Source: Pipra filicauda
Taxonomy: Eukaryota > Chordata > Aves > Passeriformes > Pipridae
NCBI RefSeq assembly: GCF_003945595.2
Contig: NW_024104377.1
Span: forward strand, 868,001 to 932,000
Direction: 5' to 3'
Length of the DNA: 64,000 bases
This document shows, piece by piece, positions 1-12,497 of this stretch. The notes under the pieces were generated by a model, which did not search any database, was not told the origin of the DNA, and saw only the letters and a list, made by a program, of their open reading frames with translations. The translations under genes were made by a program, and so were the position numbers. Position 1 is the first letter of the stretch. Every line of letters begins with the position of its first letter.

Positions 1-1334
1 TCATTACAGATTGAAAAAAAAGGTGAATTCTCCTGCAGAATATCACAAATTGCAATGAGTATAGTTGGTGGTGGGGAGGGAGAGAAGCTTTGATTTAAAA
101 GTACAAGTGACAAACCTTTTTCTCTCCCCCTAAAGGTGCTGCTTGTCATTAATTATTTTGGAATCTTCTAATACTGATGCGCTTCTTGCTCGTTACCAAG
201 CAACTGGTGACCTGATTGCTGTGCATGTGTTTCAAAGCAGAAATTATCCTTCTGCGTTATTTTGTTTGTAACATCTAAGCAAGATGTCTCCCTCTACTCC
301 CTTTGCTTTCTCCCACCTCCTAAGCGCATTCCCAAGAGACAAGATACCTGAAATGCTTTTCCCAGCATTTGTTAGACTCTGCAGGGATTTTGTGATGTTA
401 ATTTGCCTACCTGCAAATGGGGGAAAGAGGTGTTTTTTTAATCAATGCTTACGGTTTCTTTACCAGCATTGTTACTATGATGCAGATGTGGCTGTCGCCT
501 TCTGCACTGTGATTATACTGTGATCCAGGCTGTCATTTGTTACAGATGCAAGGAACTTCATAAATTTGAATAGTCTTATTGGTTTAGAAATTAGTTACAC
601 AATATTCAAGAGCAGGGTCTGTTGAAGTTTTTATTACATTCCATGTATAAATGTACATTTATTTCAAAATTATTTATATATATCTAAGTTTACTGAATTG
701 TTGAAGACTTGCATCCTGAAATATTCTGGTTTGGTCCACTGAATTGAATGATATCGCTTCTCAGAATTTTTTAGGATAATGAGCTCACCTAACTGGCAGA
801 CTTTAGTACTCAGTAATACAAGGATCACATTTCATTTTTTCTCAGGTATTATGCCTGTGTTACATGAATATTGTCATTTTCTATAATGCAGCACCTTACT
901 AACTGTGCATTTGATCTGCATTGTTATATTCTGGCAGATTTAAAAAAAACATCTCTTCCACCCCCATGGCTGATGTCATAGCCGATTCTCCTTATGTTTC
1001 CTGCCTGATAACTGTGGCAATGCATTGAATTTTTTTCTAGTGTTTTACTACAGTAGTACTTTAAATGGCTTGCTAACATTTAACAACTGTGTAATGCACA
1101 CATTAGCTACAGTAATGTGTGTATACACATCCATAAAATCTGTTTATGCATATAAAAGCTACGAGCTTTATTTCAAGTAAATGATTTATTTAAATGCTTC
1201 TGGTTTTCTGAAACATGACATATTTGTGTTTTCAGCGTTATCTCAAATGTTTTTCTAAACCAGCTTTTTTAATTTTATGCAGCTTCTCAGCAAAAGCTAT
1301 TTCAGACTTTCCCTCTTTAAATATTTGCTTTTAG
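1..1334 (+). other. EPB41L3: EPB41L3 intron, 3' part
   Basis: AT-rich intronic sequence upstream of the first recognised exon. A small open frame at 284-523 has no recognisable domain and no coding signal. I see no repeat or RNA gene in it. Confidence 0.7.
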
Positions 1335-1555
1335 CATCAGTGAATGAAAACCATGAAATGTACATGAAGGATTCTGTGTCTGCTGCAGAGGTTGGTACTG
1401 GCCAGTACGCCACAACAAAGGGCATCTCTCAGACCAACTTGATAACCACTGTGACTCCAGAGAAAAAGACAGAAGAGGAGAAAGATGATGAAGAGGGCAA
1501 AAAGAAGAGAGCAGAGGAAGTCACCCCAATTTCAGCAATACGTCATGACACCAAG
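1335..1555 (+). CDS. EPB41L3: EPB41L3 exon, U2 region (follows the FERM-adjacent domain)
   Basis: Internal coding exon of 221 bases. It starts after a TTTTAG acceptor (AG at 1333-1334) and ends at an AAG|GTAGAG donor. It enters in phase 1, so the first codon is completed by one base of the previous exon, and it leaves in phase 0. The peptide runs from ASVNENHEMYMKDSV to EEVTPISAIRHDTK. It matches the part of mammalian 4.1B just after the FERM-adjacent domain, including GTGQYATTKGISQTNL, with an acidic/lysine-rich stretch in the middle. The frame stays open past the donor, but the sequence loses its similarity there, which supports the chosen end. The role of this part (U2) is a flexible linker. 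Confidence 0.93.
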
Positions 1556-4500
1556 GTAGAGTTTTCAGGGTTTTGTATTCAACAGAGCTGCCTGGAGAGG
1601 GCTTGGAGAAACACAGAATTTTTAGGGAGGGAGGGAGGAGATAAAACAAGTTCCGTGAAAAGAAATATACTATGTATATATGTCTTAAATCAGTGTTTCT
1701 GTAGTCCTTTCAGTTTTCATAGGATGTTGTAAAAATTAGTTCCTGCCTTGGACTGCTTTTTAAAATCTGTTTAACAGTCAACCCGGTGTTTTTTACATAG
1801 TATTCAAGAGCTCCCAAAAGTAACCTGGCAGTGCATGTTTGCTCCTTTGGTCTTCCACTGTATTTTGACTTTAGTATGGCCATAATGTTTTTTATATTTT
1901 GACAAGGCAACAAAACAGTTCTGCATTCTTGTATGTAGCTCTGTGCTTTAAACTATTGTATTTTTCTCTTATACTTGCCATAGCACTCTGTTTCCTTGCA
2001 TGAATTTCAATGGGCATTTTTTTCTCTATTAAGTTCTGGGTATTAATCTGCTGTTATAAGCTTTCTTTTCCTGGCTTACAAAAGCATTTGCTTCCCTCGT
2101 TTGAAGTTTTGTATTGAAGAAAGCAGTTTTCGTTGATGGTTCTCTTCTTAGTTGTTAAACTTGAGTCACAGGTCATCATCTCCAATCCCACCACCACCAC
2201 ATACGCATACGCACATGGTTGTGCATAATATCTAATCAGTTTTTAATATGGGATACATCAAACAGGAGGACAGAGAAAACAGTCACTAGAGATTGACAGT
2301 GAAGAGAAATACAGTACAATCACGTTCAAAAAGTGTACTGTGTAATGCACTTGCTAAACAAATAAGGTTTACCCTCATCATTTAGGAAGGAAAACCTTTA
2401 TACCCACGCATGCAAATGTTAAAATCTGAACTTCTAGCTTTACCATATAAGGCCACAATGAGTTACATAAGTAAAGGATCAAGTCCTCAAAAAGAGTTGC
2501 AATTGCAGTACCAAAAATCAGAAACAAATTGAATTACTGAAAATTGCAAATGAGAAAAGATTTTCTTTTGAAAGTGTATGCTGTAATTGCAGCATTAAAA
2601 AGATAATCTCTACAAAATTTAGCTGGGGTCTTCTTGGAACTCTATTAGTTTCTGCATGGGGAAAGATTGATGAAAATCAAATATGCGGAAAACATCCAAT
2701 AGAAGCTAGTTCTGTTCCAAATGTTTGTAAATTTCAGTCAATCCTTATATAGCTAGAAATAGTCAGAGGTGTTTTAAGAGACTGTTTTGATGGAACTTAA
2801 TTATGCAGAAGTTATTAATTTTTACACCCCACTCAAGAGGTGGGTTCTGTTTAAACCAGCCATTAATAGAGCTTCAGTTCTGTAAGCCTATAGAGATCTT
2901 AGTCCTGCTTCCACACCGACCTGCCAACAGCTTTGTCGTTCATCATAAAGAGAATAGGGCTTCAAGAAACACAAAATAAGCTTGAAATCAAATTCCTGTG
3001 TAAGGGTATATGAATTGTATAGGTAGGTTTTCAACTTTTCCATTAAGACATTTTGCCTTTGTTTTATCCATGTGTGTTTAAGTACCAGAAGTTATTCTAA
3101 ATATTAACACTGCGAAGATGTCAGTAAGTGAATAGTCTGTATTAGCAAAGAATACATTTACTTTGGCTTTTTTTGCCTTTAGAATATAAAGAGAAGTTCT
3201 GTGTATTTAGCTCACATAAGGCATTAAATTTTGACTTGAGCTTACTGCATTAAACACATAAAGACACCTGTAAGCAGTTTGAAGCTAGACTTGGTTTTGA
3301 TTGCTTAAGTTGAGCATACAGATTACCTGAACTGATGGATTATTAGAGAAGAGAGAGATGCAAAATATTAAGAGGAGGGAAAGGAGTTCTACCGTGTAAT
3401 TACTTGGTTTAAATCCCATTTCTACCATTAATATACCTGGTAAAGATTGGGTTTAGTAGCTAGCATTGATACAGCCTCTGTCTAAAACTTGGATCCCTCC
3501 TTGTTGCCTCCAATTTGACACCATCTTAAAGAGGCAAATACTGTTTTGGCTTTGAAGACATTTTGCTTTGGGGAGTCTGGAGTGGCAGTGCAGTTGAAAT
3601 GGCTTTTATAGCTCCTTGGGGAGATGCACTGTGGATGGAGCAGCTCAGGCACTTAGGGTTTGGTCATGGAGCCAGTGTGCCACTTCAGCTAAGTGCACCT
3701 GGTGGACTTTGGCCAAAATATCTCAAATCCATCAGCATTGTGTCAGATGTGTTGTACTGGGATATGCATTTTGGTGATAATAGTGGTTGTTGTCCTTCTA
3801 AAAAGCAGTTGTGGCTGCCCACAGGGAGCTTGTGAAATGACAGTCACCATTCCTGCTGAATCACCTCCCTTCTCCTACCAATTTTTTGTCCTCAAATGAC
3901 CTGAAAGACCGTTTGAATACCCTACAAGTGGCATACCAAAGTAACTCCTGCTCGTTGGTAGCCAGTGTTCTTTGCATTGGGATAAAATTTGTAGCAAAAG
4001 CATTGGGTGCATTTTTATCTCTTCCCTGTAGGTAGAGGGTCACATTTTGACTATGAGGAGATGTGGCTGTGTGGGGCACAGACCTCTCTCTGGTCAGCCC
4101 CCCTTCAGATCCCCAGTGAGAGAACACGGGGCCCGCCTAGCCACACACCTCAGCTCCCTTCTTTCGATGTGCCACCGGTGGCGTGCAGCATGGAGGGATG
4201 ACAGGGTGCATGGCTGGGAGGGGGTGAGTTCCCAGTTGTGCCTGCTCCCGCTCACAGTGGGCAGGGGTTGAGGGCAGGGCTGTGGGGATGCCCAGGAGAG
4301 GCCAGCCTGAGTGGCGGTGAGGGCTGTGCTGAGGACCTGGCTGCTAGGGTGGGTATTAAGTGAGTTTTTCTTCCATCAGTAGCAGTTAACATATGGATTT
4401 TTATACCCCCCTCCCAAACCAGAATGTGTTTCAGTTTTTTTTTTTAATATTGCAGTGGAGGAATTTGGGCATGTAGAGTTTCAGAATTCTTGGAGTTTTA

Positions 4501-4973
4501 ATTATTACTGCTGAGGTTGTCCAAGACATAGATGGGAAACTTTGGTCACAAGCAGTGTTGGTGTTAGAAATACGTTCCCTTCTTTCTTTGTTGCTCTCCA
4601 TGTACTTCATGTTGAAAACTCCTTATGATCAGAAGCCAGTGTTACAGTAAGTGGAAATTGGCAGAACCCAGAATTCCACACGTAGCCGTGGAGGCCTTTA
4701 AGTAAATCCTGTGCTGCAGAGAGGACTAGGCAAACGTTGAATCAAGAAGTTGCCTTTTGTAAGCTGGAATCTCAAATCACTAATACCTGTAGCGTGTGGC
4801 ATAGGAACATGCACCGTTTAATTCAGTGGAAAGCTGTGGTATTAAAATACTGTTTATAATTTTATATATATAATATATATTATTTATCATCACGGAAGAA
4901 AATTAACTAATTACAGTTTTCTTTTTGTCCTTTTGCTTTTGCGCCTTGTTTGCTGCTCTTTCTCTGTCACCAG
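1556..4973 (+). other. EPB41L3: EPB41L3 intron with a GC-rich island
   Basis: Intron of about 3.4 kb. Most of it is AT-rich with no recognisable element. A GC-rich block at about 4030-4340 stands out from its flanks but carries no exon I can support. An AT repeat lies at about 4860-4885. Confidence 0.75.
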
Positions 4974-5540
4974 ACATCTGTGCTTGGCACTGACTCCCAC
5001 CACCCCTCGCCATCCTCTCAACCTGGCCCCCATGTATCTTCAGCAAAGCTTCGCAGGAGATGCAAGGAGAGAGCTCGGACAAAGTCCTTAGGCTGTGAGG
5101 CGCCCAAAGAGAGCGCTCCAGAACACAGCGAGTCGGAGCCAGACTCTGACAGAAAGGGGCGAGTTTGCTCCGCCGAGCAAGACATGGCTTTCGGCTACAA
5201 GCAAAAAGCTGGCAAGGGCAGAACGCTGTTTTCCTTCTCCTTGCAACTTCCAGAGTCATTTCCTTCCCTTCTGGATGATGATGGCTACCTGTCACTCCCT
5301 AACCTCTCCGAAACCAACTTCCTGCCTGCCAGCGTGCAGCATTACCTCCCCATCCGCTCCCCCTCCCTCGTGCCTTGTTTCCTCTTCATTTTTTTCTTTC
5401 TGCTCTCTGCCTCTTTCTCAGTGCCATACGCCCTCACTCTCTCCTTTCCTCTGGCTATGTGCCTCTGCTACCTGGAGCCCAAGGCGGCCTCCTTGAGTGC
5501 CTCACTTGCCAATGACCTGAGTGACAGTTCAGAGGAAGAG
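4974..5540 (+). CDS. EPB41L3: EPB41L3 large cassette exon with hydrophobic segment
   Basis: Coding exon of 567 bases (189 codons, phase 0 at both ends). The acceptor is a pyrimidine-rich tract ending in CACCAG (AG at 4972-4973) and the donor is GAGGAAGAG|GTGTGT. Its peptide starts TSVLGTDS, continues with LRRRCKE and LPESFPSLLDDDGYLS, then carries a long hydrophobic run (about 5367-5480, with FLFIFFFLLSASFS), and ends in SDSSEEE. This matches the insert in the long mammalian 4.1B isoform. The hydrophobic run is long enough for one or two membrane-embedded helices, which is odd for a peripheral cytoskeletal protein. Because the exon is a multiple of three it can be included or skipped in frame. 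The boundaries and identity are well supported; membrane insertion is inference. Confidence 0.95.
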
Positions 5541-8500
5541 GTGTGTACCTCGGCATCGAACACACTCTTTTTCGTGTTCAGTGCTTCAGTCCTAACCAGT
5601 GTTAGATTGCTGCAATAGTGGTCCTACTTTCAGAGCCTCATTTCTGTCTGTGCTGATATGTTAGAAGGGGTTTTTTTTGGTTTGGGGGTTGTTGTTTATT
5701 TTTTCTTCTTTTTTTTATTTTTTTTCTCATGCTGGGAGTGCAGCTTGGGGCCCAGGGTTAGGCACAACACTGTGTGGAAGTGGCTTGGTTTGAACTGTGT
5801 GAGCTGGTGTAAAGTGACTTGCACTAAATAAATTGTCACACATCAGCTCTGGAGTTTTGTATCTGAACCAACCCAGACCTTTTTCTTCCCTCTATCAATT
5901 TATTCTAGGGTTAGAATAGTTATCTAAATAGTGCATATTAAGTATCATTTTCTGCGTAATTACTGAAGCATGCATATATATGCATATTTATCTACATTTA
6001 TTTATACAACTAGCTACCCAACAATAAAGAGCACCCTCACCAACTTCAGCATATTCAAAATCCAGATGGATTCAGCCTTTTGCAAAAGGCTGTCAGCTGT
6101 AGCCCAACTGCAGAAAAGACTTTCTGGTCCAGCAAAACCTGGATCTCGATTTTCAGCCTTGATCCCATCTCTGCTGCATATTAAATTGTTTTCCCATGGT
6201 TAAATCCAGTGTATCAGTGAGAGGTCAGATTGGGACAGCTGTTCTGCAGCTGTTTGGGGAGCGTGCCATGTGGGCTGTCTTGACATTTGCAATGTTAGAT
6301 TAGCACTGCCAAAACCGATGCCTCAAGCCACCAGGGTCATCACGGGCAGATAAACCAGTTGCAGTAGGAGTCTGCAGTAGTTCTGGGAACAGTGGATGTG
6401 ATGATATATCCAGAAGTAGGAAAAGAATCTGCTTAAGTAACAAAGTAGATGGCATCTCAGTTTTTGCTGGTGCCTGGTTATTCTTTGTTGACAGAATAAA
6501 ATAATGAGTTCATTTTTTACTCAATTTTCTTTTTTCCTCTTTGTCTTCAAGTACAAAAGTACAGTTTTGCTTTGTATGTAAAGAAAAAAGCCCCAGATCA
6601 GATAACGATAGACCAGTTGGCCGCTTGTAAAAAAACCGCCTTGGCCATTTGTCAATGCCATTGCAGTAGTTGTCTTCAATAAATCAGATTGCACATCTAA
6701 ACATTTGTGTCATCTACCACTATTGGTTTTGTAAGATTGGGTGCAGGATTTAATTTCCTTTTTATAGAAAGCCAAAAGTTGCATCAATTTGTCTTGTGAA
6801 AACATTGGGTTTGGATGCTTTTGGCTCTGTGATGCCTGACAATTAAAAAATAATGTGCAGTTTCTGATAAAAGGCATCCAAAACACTGCTGTCTCATTTT
6901 GTGTCCTCATTTTGAGACAGCATTTAGGTCTCAATTTACATTAGTTCTGCACTTGGATTAATCTAATAGCAGTAACAGCATTAATATAGTGCCAGCTCCA
7001 GAGGCAGTAATGAGGCAGTATTTATGTAATACATTGGTCTGTTCCTCTTTCAGAAATGAGCGCTTCTTTTTGTTAGTAAAGTTAGGAAGTATTGAGCATA
7101 AAAAAATATAAAATAGGCTTTTTTAGTGTCACTCTTTTCTGAGGGTGATTACTCTGACAGTGCTTCCTGGCAGACAACACAGACTTGTGCCTAATCCACG
7201 GGGTATTTCTTGTTCAAAATATTGCATGAAAGTGAATATGTTTTAAACTCAGGCATGTCTGCATTACATTGGCAAAACAAATCACAGCAATTATGATCGC
7301 AAGTTAGGGGAGGTGCAGGCGCAGCGTCTCAGGAGATAGCTGCCTTCTGTCCTATTCCATCCCTTGCCTGTCCAGCAGCCCCACCAGCAGCTGTACTACA
7401 GCCCATCTTGGAGCTGAGCCTGACCTTTCTTATTCTCCGCTCTGGAGGCCTGCCTTGCTCAGCCTTAATTCACCATTCCCTGCTTTTTGATAACCCCAAA
7501 TCTTTATTTCAAGTAACTCAGCAATGCTGACTTCAACTCCATGGCTGTCGATTGGCTTATTAGCAGACATGTATGTTGCAATAAAGCAAATTTTATGCTT
7601 TATTTAGGATTTCATTGCTCTTATGGTAAAAGAAATAGGAACCTCTTTTTTCCCCTTCAGTTCACAAATGACTGGACACAGAGATGCAGAAGGCTAAGGC
7701 CAGTATCCTGAGCCAATCTCATACATTGTTGAGCTTGTTGTCCCTTGAGCAATGCATCTGGATTCAGTCTGTGCAATCAAAGACAAAATCTCACCCCTTA
7801 GAATTCATTAGCTTCCATGTTTGTACCTTAGCAGCCAATATTTCTATTGACTTCAAGTTCTTAAATGAACCTTATGTACCAGCCTTGTCTTACTGTGTCT
7901 TGACACAAATATTTTAATTCTTTTTAAATGTCTAGATTCATTAATTCCTCTTTTTTTTTTCTTTGTAAATAGGAGTGACAATGCATAGATTTTCTTTTCT
8001 ATTGCCGTACCTTTACAATTGCTTATAATGTTATAAAGTTATGAGATCCTTCAGTAATAAAGAAACAATTTTCTAACTTTAGTGAAAGCAATTGGACTAG
8101 CCTAATAGACTATTTTGACAGTACAGTTTCATTTAAAAATGGATGCAATCTGTCTCACAAGTGGTTATTGCTTGAAAAATTGCATGTAACTTGCATTCAT
8201 GCACTTATCAAACAGTGCAAAATGTTTCTTTATTCTTCTGCCTGTCAGACAAACAATACAAACTATTCAAAAGAAAGAATAAGAGAAAAGAAAGCAATGA
8301 AAAAAATATCAAAAAAAACAGTTTTATGAAACATTGGAGTTGTCAGAAAATGACAGAAGATTGGAGGAAATTCAAAGCTAAGACTGATACTCCATCCACC
8401 AGTAGGTTATGGGTTTTTTCTTGTCCGTACTGATGAGATTTGAGGATGAGATGTGTTGTCCTGGCTTTAAATTACCTGCCTGGGTTACTTTAGATTATCT

Positions 8501-9617
8501 AAGGACCACAGAAAATCACTAATCAAACCCAGAGATCTCGCTGATATCAAAACAACTTGGATGTGCCAGTCTGGAGCAACAGGGAGGACTTTACTTACTA
8601 GTTTTCCATATGCTTAGATAACAGCAAAGTATCTTTTGAACTCTCTTCTCAGCCTGTAATAACCTGCACTCCACTCTCTATTAAATCTTGACACTTACGT
8701 TCTCCATTAAAATGTTCTTTATGGTGTCAAGCAAAGCAGGGATAGATCAGTCTGTGCAATGCTGTGCTTTGTTTCATCTTTATCACTCATACCTAGTAAT
8801 TGTTTTGGGGGGTGGGGGGAGTTACTTTTGTTTTTCTCCTGCTTTCATCCATATTCTTAAATTAAATGAGAAGTATTTTTTATTCTTTTAGTGGCAGTTT
8901 TCTTTCTTTTTACTATTATTAACAATTATCAGCTGCTCTTTGTTGGAACCGAGTGGGATCTGAGCCTTACCACTACTCCACAGACAGACAGTAGATGGGC
9001 TGGGGGTATAGTTATTTGAACTCTTTGGTAATGCAGACAGCCTCATGGTGTATAAATGTGGAGACAAGAAAATCTTCTGTACAAATGAGGGGCTGAAAGT
9101 CAGGTGACTGTTAAAGTAGCCTTTTTTTTTTTTTTTAATTATCTTTTCCCCCTCTGGATAAAAATTTAACCACCACTTTATATTGGCTAGAACAAAAATT
9201 TGTTAAATAATTTTATTTTAAAAAGTTATTGGGAGAAAAAGATTGTTTAGAAAATATTAGCTGCTTTTTTCCCCCATTTTTTTTTAAAGCTACCTGGCTT
9301 CCTTAAGGAAAAAAAAAATCTGCTATTCAAGTAACACTTTTCCAGTAATGTTTTGTATGGCTTATAAATTTGTTCCAGTAAAGCCATATACTGTGTACAG
9401 TACGCCTCGAGTCTTCCTCTGAGTCTGTTCTGTTTACTAATATAGCATTTTTATTTTGCTTCTTTGACTTGTGCGTTGTTTGAAAAGCAATGCTAATGCA
9501 GTTCACAGGGATGTTGAGTTTAACAGTTCCCCGTGTGAGCCGCGTGTACTGATGAGCTGGGTTTATTCTTTATTCCTGCCTTCCTCTTGGGACCCGGTTA
9601 CTTGTCTAACCAAATAG
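5541..9617 (+). other. EPB41L3: EPB41L3 intron
   Basis: Intron of about 4.1 kb, AT-rich with several poly-T runs (for example 9121-9136). I looked for additional in-frame exons. The frame at 8191-8433 follows a plausible acceptor but is lysine-rich low-complexity sequence and is not called. No repeat family was recognised with confidence. Confidence 0.7.
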
Positions 9618-9671
9618 ACTGACAGTGAGCAGACGGATACTGCGGCTGATGGTGAGACCACTGCCACTGAG
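9618..9671 (+). CDS. EPB41L3: EPB41L3 54-base exon (acidic linker)
   Basis: Small internal exon of 18 codons, phase 0, with acceptor AATAG (AG at 9616-9617) and donor GAG|GTTTGT. The peptide TDSEQTDTAADGETTATE is nearly identical to the mammalian 4.1B segment that directly follows the SDSSEEE end of the large cassette. It is rich in Asp, Glu, Ser and Thr, as expected for a disordered linker. It is too short to appear as an open reading frame by itself and was found by peptide similarity. Confidence 0.92.
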
Positions 9672-11562
9672 GTTTGTACAGTCGCCGGCACCCAGCTATG
9701 GCAGGGGAGAGCGTTTTTCCTTGTCTCTTCCCAACCCTGGGCATCGGGGCTAAACCGCATGTCTGTTCCGGCAGCTCAGGACCCCTTTCTGCGCGTGTGT
9801 GCATGTGTGTGCCTGCGAGTGGGACAGCTTTGCTGGGGCAGTTGAGTTTTCAGTGCTCCCTACGGGTTCCTCTTATTTCTGAGTTTAGTTTGGAAACTGC
9901 AAGGCCTCCACGTTGTGCGGATAGTGGGGCAGTGGCAGTGTCACACACACTGGTGCGCCCCACCTGGATGGTCGTGCTGGTCAGATCATTCCCTGGGGTT
10001 TTTTGTTTGTTTGTTTGCGCTTACACTCTGCCGCCTGAGTGAGAGAGTGGGGAAAAAACAGTTAAAAGCAATTTTCAAATTTATGAATAAGGGTATTTCC
10101 ACATTATAAATACCTAAGTTTTTCCTTGAATTTAATTTCACATGGCATCTTCACATATTGACACCACTAGTCTAGGTATTGTCTTCAGAGGAGGAACATA
10201 AAATGTTTATATTTTCCTTGCACTGGGAAGCCTCCTATCCACAACACAGTGCATAGACTGCGCAGACAAATTCAACCCTATGTGACTTCACTGAAGTGCA
10301 TATAATGCTTTCATAATTAATATGGTTGCAGTTGCAAACATGAGCTGAATTTGGTCTGACATCTGCTAGAAGACAGAGTCTTACCACAAACACTACTGTA
10401 GGTTTTCAGAAGGATCTCATTAATATTTGAGACTGCTAAAATTATTGTCAAGGAAAAATTTTTTTTATGACATATCAGGACAATTCAACCTTGGCTGTAA
10501 ATAGAATAGATTTTAACTGAGTTATAAAGTAATCAACAGATTTTCCCGTGAGTCATTTGACTAATTAGGACTATATGAAAAATTGATGATAAAATATCAG
10601 CACAGGCATTAAAAGAATTCAAACAGGGCAACAACATAAACTCTGTTGAGACGAGTCAGGAGTACAAAATCCTTTGAAGTGCCTCTTGCACTCCATAGCT
10701 TCAGGCCTTGAACCCTCCAGAAAGTAAAATGTAATCATAAAATTGTGACATTTAAAATGTTCATTTTATTACTTAAAAATGTATGTTAATCTCTGTAGCT
10801 GCCATCTTTATTTTAGAGGAGAATATATAACAAACCTCAGTTTTCCTTACAGATACCTGATTTTCAAAATGTGTGGTATATTTGCCACCTGAAAATTGCA
10901 CCCTCAGAAACCGGGTTGCTGGGGCAGTCCTTATGGCATTACTTTAGAAAACATGCACTGAAGGGGATGGGATGTCTGTGTCATTCCAGATGACCACCCC
11001 TGCAGACCTATCTCCTGAAAGATTATATACAGGCTAAATATGAAATAAAATTATAGAAATACAGGAAGGGGCTGAGCTTAGGAAAATAGCATTTCAAGCA
11101 AATAAAATGTGCTTCCTTCTGTAGAAAGTGTTGCGGGTTGTTTGCCCATGGCGAGTTTATGCAAAGCTTTGCGTGTTGCCCAGATGATACCATATGTGTA
11201 AACTCTGGGTTTACGGAATTCCAAAGAATCTGCTGTTGCCTTTCAGTACTAGTCCAGCCATGACCTTGGTGAGAAGGTGCAGCCGCTGCTCCATAAATAG
11301 AGATCTATGGATGTGGAGTGTAGCAATTTTTATAAAAGGAAAGGGGTTTATACCGCTTTGTTAACAAATAACAAATTTGAGAAGAGGAGGTTTCCTCTGA
11401 GTTAGAAAAACTGTGCAAAGCCAGTGCGTCTACTCCTCCTTAAGCCCTTATTGTAGAGAAAATGGGATTTTAACCCAGTATGTACCTCTCACCAATGTCC
11501 ATAAAGCCTTAATTGATATGAGTGGGTAAGGTGTTGTTTTCCAATCTTTCTCATGCTGGCAG
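9672..11562 (+). other. EPB41L3: EPB41L3 intron
   Basis: Intron of about 1.9 kb. The first 350 bases are more GC-rich than the rest, and their open frames are not supported as coding. No recognisable repeat. Confidence 0.7.
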
Positions 11563-11598
11563 TCGGATCAAGAGGAGGACGGAGATCTAAAGGCACAG
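11563..11598 (+). CDS. EPB41L3: EPB41L3 36-base micro-exon
   Basis: Twelve-codon exon, phase 0, between a CTGGCAG acceptor (AG at 11561-11562) and a GCACAG|GTACAG donor. The peptide SDQEEDGDLKAQ matches the mammalian SDQEEDAELKAQ segment that precedes the spectrin-actin-binding region. It is very short but well supported by its place, phase and sequence. Confidence 0.9.
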
Positions 11599-11764
11599 GT
11601 ACAGAAACGAAAGGCCTAGATGTTGCTCAGGTATCAATGTGGAGGTGTTCACCTCTTTCAGCATGTTACTGTCGGTTCTCTGTGAAGAAATGTGTAGAAA
11701 CAGCATTTTGTATCCTTTCAATACTGTGTCCCTTACCTTTCCCTTTCTTTTTCACTTCTTTCAG

Positions 11765-11830
11765 AATAGTCTGATTAAGCGAATACAGGGTGAAAATGTG
11801 TATGTCAAACATAGTAATCTTATGTTAGAG
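11765..11830 (+). CDS. EPB41L3: EPB41L3 alternative exon, counterpart of 4.1R exon 16
   Basis: Exon of 22 codons in phase 0, after a long pyrimidine tract ending TTTCAG (AG at 11763-11764) and before donor TTAGAG|GTTGGT. The peptide contains RIQGENVYVKHSNLMLE. It is clearly homologous to the 21-residue exon 16 peptide of erythroid 4.1R, which forms the N-terminal part of the 10-kDa spectrin-actin-binding domain and whose inclusion raises affinity for spectrin and actin. The common mammalian 4.1B isoform I remember joins the preceding LKAQ exon directly to the next one, so this exon is probably a regulated cassette. Homology and splice sites are visible in the sequence; tissue use is unknown here. 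Confidence 0.88.
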
Positions 11831-12305
11831 GTTGGTATTGGTATATACCAGTGCATGTACGTACATGTGTGTTAGTTTTAGTGGTAAACTGTGGATCTGC
11901 ACTATGATGCATGAACTGTGTACTCCCACCTCCTAATAGATTATTTTTTTTCTCAGATTATGATGACTCCTCTAACTTGTACTATAAATACAGATATATG
12001 CGTGTGCGTATATGTGTGTGCCTCCACGCGCATATGTATGTTTGTTTGAAGCCTCCTGATCAGGTGCAAATTATAGCGATACGGATAAGCTCTCTAAGAG
12101 TGTATTTATACTCACTTGTACGAGATATGCTATGCTGTTATCTTTCAAAATGCCACATTTTCACAGAGTGTTGTGTTAGTGCTGTGCTCCCTGGCTCCCT
12201 GAGCTGTTACTTCCCTCTATACTAACCAAGTTGTGTGTTTTGGCTCTAAAATTTGGTTGGCTTAGGATGTATCACAAACTGCTCTATTCTTTTAAAACTG
12301 TCCAG
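11831..12305 (+). other. EPB41L3: EPB41L3 short intron with TG/TA-rich stretch
   Basis: Intron of 475 bases containing an imperfect TG/TA-rich run at about 11985-12050. It separates the alternative exon-16-like cassette from the constitutive spectrin-actin-binding exon. UG-rich sequence can be bound by splicing regulators of the CELF or TDP-43 type, but this is not shown here. Confidence 0.6.
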
Positions 12306-12497
12306 GACCTAGACAAAACCCAGGAAGATCTGATGAAACATCAGACCAATATAAGCGAGTTGAAACGCACCTTCTTGGAAACCTCCACAGAAACGACTGT
12401 GTCTAATGAGTGGGAGAAGAGGCTTTCCACATCTCCCGTTCGGCTTGCAGCAAGGCAGGAGGATGCTCCTATGATTGAACCACTAGTGCCTGAAGAG
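12306..12497 (+). CDS. EPB41L3: EPB41L3 exon, spectrin-actin-binding core
   Basis: Exon of 64 codons in phase 0, with acceptor GTCCAG (AG at 12304-12305) and donor GAAGAG|GTCAGC. The peptide includes DLDKTQEDLMKHQ, ISELKRTFLET, EWEKRLSTSPVRLAARQ and ends IEPLVPEE. It corresponds to exon 17 of 4.1R, the main part of the spectrin-actin-binding domain, and is nearly identical to mammalian 4.1B. The gene shows no break here. Confidence 0.95.

Noticed and set aside
8191..8433. 80-codon frame after a TGCCTGTCAG acceptor in an EPB41L3 intron
   Set aside because: Peptide is lysine/asparagine-rich low complexity without similarity to 4.1 proteins, and I see no convincing phase-compatible donor.
10255..10310. 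Possible old interspersed repeat with an ACTTCACTGAAGTGCA palindrome
   Set aside because: The match to the palindromic MITE family is too short and lacks both terminal repeats.
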